DNA of 18,350 nucleotides from AG41 sp035943095 (GTDB lineage: Bacteria > Gemmatimonadota > Gemmatimonadetes > Gemmatimonadales > GWC2-71-9), in NCBI GenBank assembly GCA_035943095.1, contig DASZCN010000015.1:1-18350 (forward strand), read 5' to 3'. Under the pieces are notes generated by a model. That model was not told the origin of the DNA, made no database searches, and saw only the letters and a list, made by a program, of their open reading frames with translations. Made by a program: the position numbers and the translations under genes. This document shows positions 1 through 5,449 of this stretch, piece by piece; position 1 is the stretch's first letter; the number at the start of each line of letters is the position of its first letter.

Positions 1-357
1 GAGTTCCTGCAGCCCAAGGCGATGCTCACGCCCGGCATCGCGGGCGGCATCACGATGCTGATCGCCAACGCGCTGTGGGTCGCGTTCAGCCTGCCGCCGC
101 GCTGGACGTCGCTGGTGTTGAGCTTTCTGGTCGGTCTCCTCGTCTTCGTGGCCACGACGCGGGTGCCGGTGTGGCAGCGGGCGGTGTATTACGTTCTCAA
201 CTCCCTCATCATCTTCTCCGTCAGTATCGGCGCGAATTACGTCGGTGTGGGCGTGACCCATCCCCCGGCAGCTTCGACCCACGTCGCCGAGCCGATTGCG
301 CCCACCGGGGGAGGGGCACGGCTGTTCTTCGGCGACTGGTTGCGGGCTGGTTCGTAG
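1..357 (+). CDS. Multi-pass membrane protein, 3' part
   Basis: The frame is open to the left edge, so the gene probably begins outside the window. An in-frame ATG at 22 exists, but it has no well-spaced Shine-Dalgarno sequence. The visible part is mostly hydrophobic. There are about three membrane-spanning stretches: around ITMLIANALWVAFSL, then SLVLSFLVGLLVFVA, then VLNSLIIFSVSIGANYVG. A short polar, Gly/Pro-rich tail follows and ends GDWLRAGS. I do not recognise a family and see no catalytic motif. A role in the inner membrane is inferred only from hydrophobicity. The next gene starts 190 bases later and the two are probably not translationally coupled. The gap between them holds nothing I can name. 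Confidence 0.6.
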   Translation, partial: EFLQPKAMLTPGIAGGITMLIANALWVAFSLPPRWTSLVLSFLVGLLVFVATTRVPVWQRAVYYVLNSLIIFSVSIGANYVGVGVTHPPAASTHVAEPIAPTGGGARLFFGDWLRAGS

Positions 358-547
358 CGGTCTGACTGCGGGAGCGGGGAGCAAGGAGCGGTACCCGCCG
401 CTGCTCGCCGGACCTCCGAGTAGAGAAGCCATCCACCGTTGGCAACCGCGCACCGCGCACGTAGAAACGACCCCTCTCGCGTTTTCTTGATATCGGTCAC
501 GGCCGAGCGTACCGTTAGCATGTGGCCGTGCGCTCCAGGGAGCTCCC

Positions 548-922
548 GTGCCGGTCACCGCGAAGCTATCCCGCAAGTTCTACGAGAGGCTTGGGGACGA
601 TGTCGCCAACGAGCTCGTGGAGTGGTTCAACCTGGTGGATGCGACGTATCGGACCGACCTGCGCGAGCTGAACGAGCTCAACTTTGCCCGGTTCGACGCG
701 AAGGTCGAGCAGCGGTGGGCTCAGCTGGACGCAAAACTCGAGCAGCGGTCGGCTCAGCTCGAGGCAAAACTCGAGCAGCGGTTGGCTCAACTCGACGCAA
801 AATTCGAGCAGCGTCTCGCACAACTCGAGAGCCGGCTCACGACACGCCTGTTCGGCTTCTGGATCGCGCAGGCCGCGACGACCGTGGCGCTCGTGCTGGG
901 AGTGGTGAAGCTAACGCACTAA
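548..922 (+). CDS. Small coiled-coil protein with C-terminal membrane anchor
   Basis: The start is GTG at 548, chosen because GGGAG lies five bases upstream. The 124-residue product has a charged N-terminal helical part (KFYERLGDDVANELVEWFN), then five 11-residue units of the type AQLDAKLEQRL (residues 47-101), then one hydrophobic segment near the C-terminus (FWIAQAATTVALVLGVVKL). An 11-residue period is the signature of a hendecad, right-handed coiled coil, so the likely form is an oligomeric rod anchored in the inner membrane by its tail. Small proteins with this general plan are common and uncharacterised, and no enzymatic role is suggested. The next gene begins at 924, one base after this stop codon, so the two are probably co-transcribed. 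Confidence 0.82.
   Translation: MPVTAKLSRKFYERLGDDVANELVEWFNLVDATYRTDLRELNELNFARFDAKVEQRWAQLDAKLEQRSAQLEAKLEQRLAQLDAKFEQRLAQLESRLTTRLFGFWIAQAATTVALVLGVVKLTH
686..850 (+). repeat. Five in-frame 33-bp tandem units (hendecad coiled coil)
   Basis: The units start at 686, 719, 752, 785 and 818. The middle three are closest to each other and share GCAAAACTCGAGCAGCG or near variants. Each encodes 11 residues with the pattern A-Q-L-(D/E)-A-K-x-E-Q-R-x. The first and last units are more diverged, as expected of a tandem array that grew from the middle. Copy number may differ between strains. Confidence 0.8.
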
Positions 923-923
923 T

Positions 924-1853
924 TTGGTCCGCTCTCGCGACTTCTCCGTTACGATCGTAGCCGCCGCTGTGCTCGCGTTGCCGGCCGCGGTGTGGGACTC
1001 CGCCGGTCACCGTACCGTCGCCGCGATCGCCTGGGAGCACATGACCCCGCGCGCCCGTGCGCGCGCCGTCGAGCTGCTGCTGCACGGGCCGGCGCTGGCG
1101 AACTTCCCTTCGCTACGCTCAGGGCAGGCTCCTTCGTTGCGCCCCGCCAATGGCGACGAGACAGCGCGCGATCGCGTGCTGTTCCTGAACGCCGCGACCT
1201 GGCCCGACCTGGTGCGCAGCCGCGAGCAGGCGTGGCACGTCTACCATCACGCCGGCTGGCACTACGCCGACTTCTACTGGGACGTGGAGAACGGCCGGCC
1301 GCACGACATCCCGGGCACTGGCCCCGATTCGCTCAACGCCGTCGAGCGCATCGTGGCGCTGCGTGCGACGCTCGCCGATTCGAGCGCCGCCGATACCACC
1401 AGAGCCGTCGCCCTCGCCTGGCTGTTGCACCTGGTGGGCGACATCCATCAGCCGCTGCACTGCAGCTCGCGCGTCACGCCGGACGAGACGCTCCCCCGCG
1501 GCGACCAGGGCGGCAACACGTTCCGGCTCGACGACGACCGCAACCTGCACGGCTACTGGGACCGGATACTCAGCGAAGCGATCGCGGCCAAGCCGGGTGA
1601 GGATTCGATCGCGTACGCCGGCCGCATCGCTGGTCAGATCGAGGACGCACCCCTGCCGGTGTCAGCGCAGACCGATGTCGTTGCCTGGGCTCACGAAGGG
1701 CTCCGGCTGGCCCAGACGGTCGTGTATGCGGGAGTCAATCGCGGCAACGCGCCCTCGGCCGCCTATCAGGCCGAAGCGCTGAAGGTCGCGGAACGGCGGA
1801 TCGCCCTGGCGGGCTACCGCCTGGCGGCGTTGCTCAACGAGGCGCTCAAATAG
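924..1853 (+). CDS. S1/P1 family zinc-dependent nuclease, secreted
   Basis: S1/P1 nucleases cut single-stranded DNA and RNA and remove 3' phosphates using three zinc ions. All nine expected ligands are visible. They are Trp24 (predicted mature N-terminus), His29, Asp95, His113, His169 and Asp173 in HLVGDIHQPLH, His179, and His209 and Asp213 in LHGYWD. Spacings match nuclease P1 (W+5 to the first His; H, +4 D, +10 H; H, +4 D). Residues 1-23 form a signal peptide (RSR, then VTIVAAAVLALPAAV), and cleavage just before Trp24 would expose the Trp amino group for zinc binding. The protein should be periplasmic or secreted. The start is TTG at 924, one base after the upstream stop, which suggests coupling to the coiled-coil gene. 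Residues about 60-74 (PSLRSGQAPSLRP) look like a small insertion, described separately. The family assignment is very secure; the physiological substrate is unknown. Confidence 0.95.
   Translation: MVRSRDFSVTIVAAAVLALPAAVWDSAGHRTVAAIAWEHMTPRARARAVELLLHGPALANFPSLRSGQAPSLRPANGDETARDRVLFLNAATWPDLVRSREQAWHVYHHAGWHYADFYWDVENGRPHDIPGTGPDSLNAVERIVALRATLADSSAADTTRAVALAWLLHLVGDIHQPLHCSSRVTPDETLPRGDQGGNTFRLDDDRNLHGYWDRILSEAIAAKPGEDSIAYAGRIAGQIEDAPLPVSAQTDVVAWAHEGLRLAQTVVYAGVNRGNAPSAAYQAEALKVAERRIALAGYRLAALLNEALK
1106..1124 (+). repeat. Short imperfect palindrome inside the nuclease gene
   Basis: CCCTTCGCTACGCTCAGGG lies in frame within the S1/P1 nuclease and encodes part of FPSLRSGQA. It resembles, from memory, the dispersed CCTTCGAC..GCTCAGGG type of short repeat seen in many environmental bacterial genomes. 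The resemblance is from memory only, and a genome-wide copy count would decide it. It lies between the helical N-terminal part and the Asp95 ligand, so the protein could tolerate it. Confidence 0.3.
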
Positions 1854-1859
1854 CCAGGT

Positions 1860-1936
1860 TCACCGCTCGCCGCCTGCACTCCCGCGCCAGCTCCCCCCGA
1901 GCGCCTTGTACAGCTGCACCGCCGCTGTCAGCCGGG
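1860..1936 (-). pseudogene. 3' remnant of an RND-type outer-membrane efflux protein gene
   Basis: Read on the minus strand, this stretch encodes RSRLTAAVQLYKALGGSW, a few more residues, and a stop at 1860-1862. 'AAVQLYKALGG-W' is the characteristic C-terminus of OprM/NodT-type outer-membrane factors, the exit duct of RND efflux pumps. No upstream part of such a gene is present: the same strand just upstream is the 3' end of an amidase gene in another frame. The amidase stop codon (1928-1930) lies inside the remnant, so a rearrangement probably joined the amidase to the tail of an efflux operon. Family recognition rests on about 18 residues, hence the moderate confidence. Confidence 0.6.
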
Positions 1937-2671
1937 AACGGGGGCAGCGGTCGCGCCCGCCCAGAAGAACTCGCCGTTCGTGCTCCGGTACCAGTGGGCG
2001 TTGCCGTTGACCGTCAGCCCATCGCTGGTCCAGCCGGCGTAGTCGAGCGCCGTGCCTCCCGGCACCGTGCGCGCTACCGGGGCGAGCGTGGTCGGCGCGC
2101 CCGCTCGCAGGTTGAGATCGAGCCGTGCCTGCACGCTCCCCGTCTGGGCTACGAAGTTGTAACTCGCCGAGTCCACCGCCAGCCGCCGCGCGCGCGCCAC
2201 GTAGTCATCGAGGTCGATCCAGGTTCCGGGGCACGTCTTGCGCGCGTAGATCTCGCGGTGGCCGATCAGGTGGTCGCGATCGATCGGAATCGACCAGCGG
2301 TTGCAGATCTCCATCACCAGCCGGGTGCTCGTGCCGAGCATCGGATCGCTCCACGGCGTATCGACCCGTCCTTCGTGCTCGACGCCGATGGTGTAGAGGT
2401 TCGGGTTGGGGCTGTCCTTGACCAGCTTCCAGGTCGGACGATAGCGCCGGCCGGCGTGCCAGGCGGTGTCGCCCTCGGCGACGTATTGATGCACGGCGCC
2501 CGCCCCCCCGACGCCGTAGTGCGCGGAGACGCGCGACGCCGGGTCGAGGAACCAGGTGTCGGTCCCCTGGAGCGTCCCATCCATGATGTGAATGACCACC
2601 GCGAGGGGACGGAGGCCGTCCCGGCCCTTGTCCTTGTTCGGCGTGCCGATCCAAAGGATGTCCTGCGTCAT
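1928..2671 (-). CDS. N-acetylmuramoyl-L-alanine amidase (Amidase_2/T7-lysozyme type) with SH3-like tail
   Basis: This family cleaves the bond between N-acetylmuramic acid and L-alanine in peptidoglycan. From the ATG at 2671 the protein has 247 residues. The catalytic domain spans about residues 20-165. Zinc ligands are His28 (VVIHIMDG), His138 (IGHREI) and Cys147 (TCPG), with Lys145 two residues before the Cys as in T7 lysozyme and Tyr52 in the expected loop. Residues about 183-243 look like a bacterial SH3 domain (LNLRAGAPTT, ending NGEFFWAG), probably a wall-binding module. A TTG at 2737 would add 22 residues, but these carry no signal peptide, so ATG 2671 is preferred. With no export signal the protein may be cytoplasmic (recycling) or a captured phage-type endolysin. 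Its last codons run into the efflux-gene remnant. Confidence 0.9.
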   Translation of the reverse strand: MTQDILWIGTPNKDKGRDGLRPLAVVIHIMDGTLQGTDTWFLDPASRVSAHYGVGGAGAVHQYVAEGDTAWHAGRRYRPTWKLVKDSPNPNLYTIGVEHEGRVDTPWSDPMLGTSTRLVMEICNRWSIPIDRDHLIGHREIYARKTCPGTWIDLDDYVARARRLAVDSASYNFVAQTGSVQARLDLNLRAGAPTTLAPVARTVPGGTALDYAGWTSDGLTVNGNAHWYRSTNGEFFWAGATAAPVPG

Positions 2672-2778
2672 GGGGTCAAAATCTATGGGACGCGCTTTCT
2701 TGATACAGGCACGCGCCGAGCGCGGAAGCGAAGCCAACGGCGATGAGTTAACCCAAACGTCCGGCCACCTGACATCGC

Positions 2779-2792
2779 GTGACTGTCGTCAC
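2779..2792. promoter_or_regulatory. Inverted repeat in a divergent promoter region
   Basis: GTGAC-tgtc-GTCAC is a perfect 5-bp inverted repeat with a 4-base spacer. It sits between the divergently read amidase (start 2671) and lipoprotein (start 2850). It could be an operator or a short hairpin. No regulator gene is adjacent, so the role is open. Confidence 0.25.
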
Positions 2793-2849
2793 TCCACGGG
2801 GGAGCGTTGAGGGCCATGATTCCCGCAGGTGTCCGCACAGGAGGCGACC

Positions 2850-3350
2850 ATGAGACGACCTATCGGTGCCACGCTCTTCATCCTGGGGATGGTTGGCGCG
2901 GGTTGCGAGCAGCCGCAGCCGACCGCGCCCAACCTCACCCGTCCGCTGTCCGCGGCGGCCACGACCACGCTGGTCTCGGCGTCGGGGACCTTGACGATCA
3001 CCGACCCGGGGAAGCAGTGGGTGTCCGACGACGTCGCGCACACCCGGGATCAAATCCAGACCGGACCGGTGAGTGGCGACTTGTCGGGAAGCATCACGGT
3101 GACGGGCAGGGCTGACGTGACCGTGGCGACCCAGACCGGGACGGGATCGGGGGAGTTCACGATCACGGCCACCGGCGGGACATGGGAGGGCCGCTTCGAG
3201 GGACGGTTCGACGGCGGCGTGTTCTTCGGCAACCTGGTGGCCCATGGGACCGGTGACGTCGCGGGTTTGATCCTCCGGGGGACGATCAGTCAGACGGAGC
3301 CCAATCGCTTCTATATGCTGACGGGCACGATCCTCAATCCAGGCGGCTGA
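2850..3350 (+). CDS. Small secreted lipoprotein, beta-rich
   Basis: The start is ATG 2850, with AGGAGG (2839-2844) five bases upstream. This is much better than the in-frame ATG at 2829. The 166-residue product starts with MRRPIGATLFILGMVGAGC, a lipoprotein signal with Cys19 as the likely lipidated residue, although the -3 position is Gly instead of Leu. The mature part begins with a Pro/Thr/Ala-rich linker. A region of alternating hydrophobic and polar residues rich in Gly and Thr follows (GSITVTGRADVTV, GEFTITATGGTWEGRFEG, GLILRGTIS), which suggests a small beta-barrel or beta-sandwich. I do not recognise a named family. It is probably anchored in the outer membrane. It stands alone and is followed by a hairpin at 3380-3412. 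Confidence 0.85.
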   Translation: MRRPIGATLFILGMVGAGCEQPQPTAPNLTRPLSAAATTTLVSASGTLTITDPGKQWVSDDVAHTRDQIQTGPVSGDLSGSITVTGRADVTVATQTGTGSGEFTITATGGTWEGRFEGRFDGGVFFGNLVAHGTGDVAGLILRGTISQTEPNRFYMLTGTILNPGG

Positions 3351-3379
3351 GCCTCAAGCGGCTGCTGCGGAGCGACGAA

Positions 3380-3412
3380 GAAGGGCCGCCGGCACTCGCC
3401 GAGCGGCCCTTC
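3380..3412 (+). terminator. Hairpin after the lipoprotein gene
   Basis: GAAGGGCCGC (3380-3389) pairs perfectly with GCGGCCCTTC (3403-3412) around a 13-base loop, 30 bases after the stop codon. There is no clear U-tract on the plus strand, so it may end transcription imperfectly or mainly protect the mRNA 3' end. Confidence 0.65.
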
Positions 3413-3434
3413 ACAGTTGCCCCTCCCGGGGCAA

Positions 3435-3462
3435 ATATTAGTTTAGTGGTACCCAGTAATAT
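3435..3462 (+). promoter_or_regulatory. AT-rich palindrome upstream of the RHH-nucleotidyltransferase pair
   Basis: ATATTA (3435-3440) and TAATAT (3457-3462) form an inverted repeat just before the ribbon-helix-helix gene. GGTACC lies between the arms. This is the most AT-rich patch in the area, and TAATAT can also serve as a -10 element. Ribbon-helix-helix antitoxins commonly bind palindromes over their own promoter, so autoregulation is a reasonable inference. Binding itself cannot be shown from sequence. Confidence 0.45.
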
Positions 3463-3474
3463 CGAGTATGATGC

Positions 3475-3861
3475 ATGTCATTCACTCGGATTTCCATCAC
3501 CCTGCCCCGTGAGGTGCTCGCGGCCGCCGATCGGCGGGCGCGCACGCTCGACCGCTCCCGCAGTTGGCTGATCGTGGAGGCGATCCGCGCGTCCTTGGCC
3601 GCGTCGCCGTCGCAGGTGCGGGAGCCAGCCGCAACGCGCTATGGCACGACGTCTCCAGGCTTGGGTCCCCAGCGGCTGGCGCAGCTCGAATCCGATCTCC
3701 GGCTGACGCCGGAAGCGCGAGTCCGAGCAGCGGAGGAGACCGCGCGGCTGAGTGAGCACGTGCAAGGGCGGAAGGGTCGCGGCCGGTCGCACCGCCTACT
3801 CTCATTCGACCGGTACGAGGATTATGTCGATTGGAAGCGCGGGGAGCGGGCGACGCCGTGA
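3475..3861 (+). CDS. Ribbon-helix-helix DNA-binding protein, antitoxin-like
   Basis: Residues 1-42 fit the RHH (CopG/Arc/MetJ) fold. A short beta strand (TRISITLP) is followed by two helices (EVLAAADRRARTLD and SRSWLIVEAIRASLA). RHH proteins bind DNA as dimers through the paired strand. The remaining 85 residues include a helical charged stretch (RLAQLESDLRLTPEARVRAAEETARL) and a tail with SFDRYEDYVDWKRGE, which could contact a partner. The start is ATG 3475; the Shine-Dalgarno sequence is weak. The stop overlaps the next gene's GTG start by four bases (GTGA), which indicates tight translational coupling. This layout is typical of toxin-antitoxin operons with the antitoxin first. Its pairing with a nucleotidyltransferase makes it a candidate antitoxin. 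Confidence 0.82.
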   Translation: MSFTRISITLPREVLAAADRRARTLDRSRSWLIVEAIRASLAASPSQVREPAATRYGTTSPGLGPQRLAQLESDLRLTPEARVRAAEETARLSEHVQGRKGRGRSHRLLSFDRYEDYVDWKRGERATP

Positions 3862-4316
3862 AGGCATACGCCACTCGCGTCGCCCTAGTGTGCGCTCGTC
3901 TGAACCGGCACCGTGCCAACTACGTGGTCGTCGGAGCGACAGCCATGCAGCTCTGGGGGACGACGCGCGCCACTCGCGACATCGACGTGCTGATCGAGGC
4001 GACGGTCCCGAATGCGCGACGGGTGCTGGCCGCGCTTGGCGAAGTGGGGTTCGGCTTCGCGAAGCAATGGCTCGCTGAAGAGGTCGTCGCAAAGCCGGTG
4101 ACCATTATCGGGGAGTCGCCGCGGGTGGACATTCTCACCGTTGCCTGGAGTGTGCATTACCCCGAGGCCGCCCGGGACACGGCGGTGTTCACCGTCGAAG
4201 GTGTGAAAATCCCCGCCGCGTCGATCGAGCACTTGATCGCGTCCAAGCGCACCGGCCGGCTTCAGGACGCGGCCGACATCGAGGTGTTGGAGGAGATCCG
4301 GCGACTGCGGGAATAG
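3858..4316 (+). CDS. Minimal nucleotidyltransferase-fold protein, toxin-like
   Basis: The 152-residue protein carries the core of the DNA polymerase beta/MNT superfamily. VVVGATAMQLWG takes the place of the usual G-G-x-A loop, followed by RATRDIDVLI with the metal-binding pair Asp41 and Asp43. A third acidic residue lies at Asp91 (VDILTV). KRTGRLQDAADI near the C-terminus matches the K-x-x-GR-x-x-D helix of the AbiEii/DUF6036-like branch. Such enzymes transfer nucleotides to RNA, protein or small molecules, and several are toxins controlled by a partner gene. GTG 3858 is chosen because it overlaps the upstream stop; a TTG at 3831 would add nine residues. The first-loop Gly-Gly is Gly-Ala here, which may affect activity. 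The target is not predictable from sequence. Confidence 0.8.
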   Translation: MKAYATRVALVCARLNRHRANYVVVGATAMQLWGTTRATRDIDVLIEATVPNARRVLAALGEVGFGFAKQWLAEEVVAKPVTIIGESPRVDILTVAWSVHYPEAARDTAVFTVEGVKIPAASIEHLIASKRTGRLQDAADIEVLEEIRRLRE

Positions 4317-4394
4317 GGGCGAGTCCACGGAGGGTCGCGCCGCCGCTGAGCGCTGCGGCGAGAGCTAGTCCCTATACGTTTCAACCTGCACTTG

Positions 4395-4539
4395 TTGCGC
4401 TCACGGTACCATGGTGAAGATTGTAACGTATCTCAGATGCTATGAACCCGAGGCGCGATATCCGTGCGGGTCGCCCATGCCTCGAGGGGAGCCAATCGCG
4501 AAACCGGCTGAGCGAGCTACTCGTTTGGCCGGTTCTTTC
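4395..4539 (+). promoter_or_regulatory. Structured cis-regulatory leader, copy A, ending in a terminator hairpin
   Basis: Nearly the same sequence occurs at 13257-13403. In the core, GAGGC (4450-4454) pairs with GCCTC (4479-4483), extended by CCC (4447-4449) with GGG across a small bulge. CTCAG (4432-4436) can close the core by pairing with CTGAG (4508-4512). That CTGAG is also in the 5' arm of a long hairpin, 4502-4516 with 4520-4534. The hairpin includes AACCGGC/GCCGGTT and CGAG-cta-CTCG and is followed by CTTTCG. The two pairings are mutually exclusive, as in a terminator/anti-terminator switch. The response-regulator ATG is 27 bases after the terminator tail. The ligand or trans-factor is unknown, and I do not recognise a described riboswitch class. 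Confidence 0.7.
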
Positions 4540-4566
4540 GTCACGTTCAAGAGGGCGGTCCGGGCC

Positions 4567-5235
4567 ATGCCGAAGACCGTTGCGGTGCTAGTGATTGAGG
4601 ATAACCGCCTGCTCCGCGACGGAATCGCGGCCATGGTGGCCGAGCAGCCCGCCCTCAAGCTCGTGGCAGCGGTTGAGGGAGCGGACGCCGGGTTGCGGCT
4701 AGCACGAGAGACCAGCCCGCAGGTTGTGCTCGTAGACGCGGGCCTAGGAGATCACGACAGTCACCGATTGGTGGCGAGCCTCAAGAAGGCGGCGCCCGAG
4801 GCCGGCGTCATCGTAATGGATCTGTTGCCGCTGCCGGAAGACATTGTCGACTTCGTGAAGGCCGGGGCGTCCGGCTTCATCCTGAAGGACGCGACGGTCG
4901 AGAGTTTTGTCGGAACCATTCGATCGGTCGCACGGGGTGAGCGGGTGCTGCCTGGTGCGCTAACCGAGTCGCTGTTCTCTCATATTGCTGAACAAGCAGC
5001 CGGCCGCGCTGCCACAGAGGTGATCGAGGCCGTGCGCATGACACAGCGCGAGCGGGAGGTGTTTCAGCTGATCGCGGATGGGCTGAGCAACAAGGAAATT
5101 GCCCAGCGCATCCATGTGGCCACCAATACAGTCAAGGGCCACGTCCACAACATCCTGGAGAAGCTGGCTCTGCACACACGGTTGCAGATCGCCACCTATG
5201 CCCACGCCCGTGAGACCGAAGCTCGATCCTCATAG
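4567..5235 (+). CDS. Orphan NarL/LuxR-type response regulator
   Basis: The product has 222 residues. The receiver domain (about 4-120) has the acidic pair Glu11-Asp12, the predicted phospho-acceptor Asp57 (VVLVDAGLGD) and Lys107 (GFILKDA). The position after strand 4 that is normally Thr or Ser is Asp85 (VIVMDLLP), which could weaken or replace phosphorylation-dependent switching. The C-terminal LuxR helix-turn-helix spans about 157-215 (MTQREREVFQLIADGLSNKE, then NTVKGHVHNIL). No histidine kinase is adjacent. ATG 4567 is used; an ATG at 4411 is in frame but lies inside the conserved leader RNA, so it is rejected. Expression is probably controlled by the leader at 4395-4539. The family is certain; the regulon is unknown. 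Confidence 0.93.
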   Translation: MPKTVAVLVIEDNRLLRDGIAAMVAEQPALKLVAAVEGADAGLRLARETSPQVVLVDAGLGDHDSHRLVASLKKAAPEAGVIVMDLLPLPEDIVDFVKAGASGFILKDATVESFVGTIRSVARGERVLPGALTESLFSHIAEQAAGRAATEVIEAVRMTQREREVFQLIADGLSNKEIAQRIHVATNTVKGHVHNILEKLALHTRLQIATYAHARETEARSS

Positions 5236-5346
5236 CAGACGCGGTCCCCCACCAACGAATCGGTTCCCCTCTCTAGTTCCCCACCCAAACGAAGCGGTCC
5301 TTTTTCCATCCTTTGGAGGCTCTTTGGCAGGCGCGCTCTGTGCCGC

Positions 5347-5419
5347 ATGTTGAAACGCAACATCTCCGGGGCTCACCTTCGCGATCGTGAGCGCCGGGTT
5401 TGACCACACGTGCGGTGTG
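5347..5419 (+). promoter_or_regulatory. Three consecutive hairpins in the 5' leader of the secreted-protein operon
   Basis: ATGTTG/CAACAT (5347-5363, loop AAACG) is followed by a longer hairpin. In it, CCGG and GCTCAC (5366-5376) pair with GTGAGC and CCGG (5387-5397). The third is CACAC/GTGTG (5405-5419). They end 17 bases before the AGGAGG of the next gene. They may form the tail of the response-regulator transcript, a stabilising 5' leader, or a regulatory element. The short arms make each one weak evidence alone. Confidence 0.35.
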
Positions 5420-5449
5420 ACGACAGAGCAGTTTCGAGGAGGGCTAATG

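Noticed and set aside
686..850. The regular 33-bp array as a possible CRISPR-like repeat
   Set aside because: There are no unique spacers. The units are contiguous, in frame and encode a hendecad coiled coil.
1119..1550. A minus-strand frame inside the S1/P1 nuclease
   Set aside because: It is antisense to a gene with all nine zinc ligands in place.
4437..4456. Resemblance of GCTATGAACCC in the leaders to part of the SAM-I riboswitch core
   Set aside because: Only a few bases match. The other SAM-I blocks and the expected stem arrangement are absent in both copies.
4411..4566. An N-terminal extension of the response regulator starting at ATG 4411
   Set aside because: The extension lies entirely in the conserved leader and terminator. 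Changes relative to copy B hit codon positions 1 and 2, and the receiver domain starts normally at ATG 4567.
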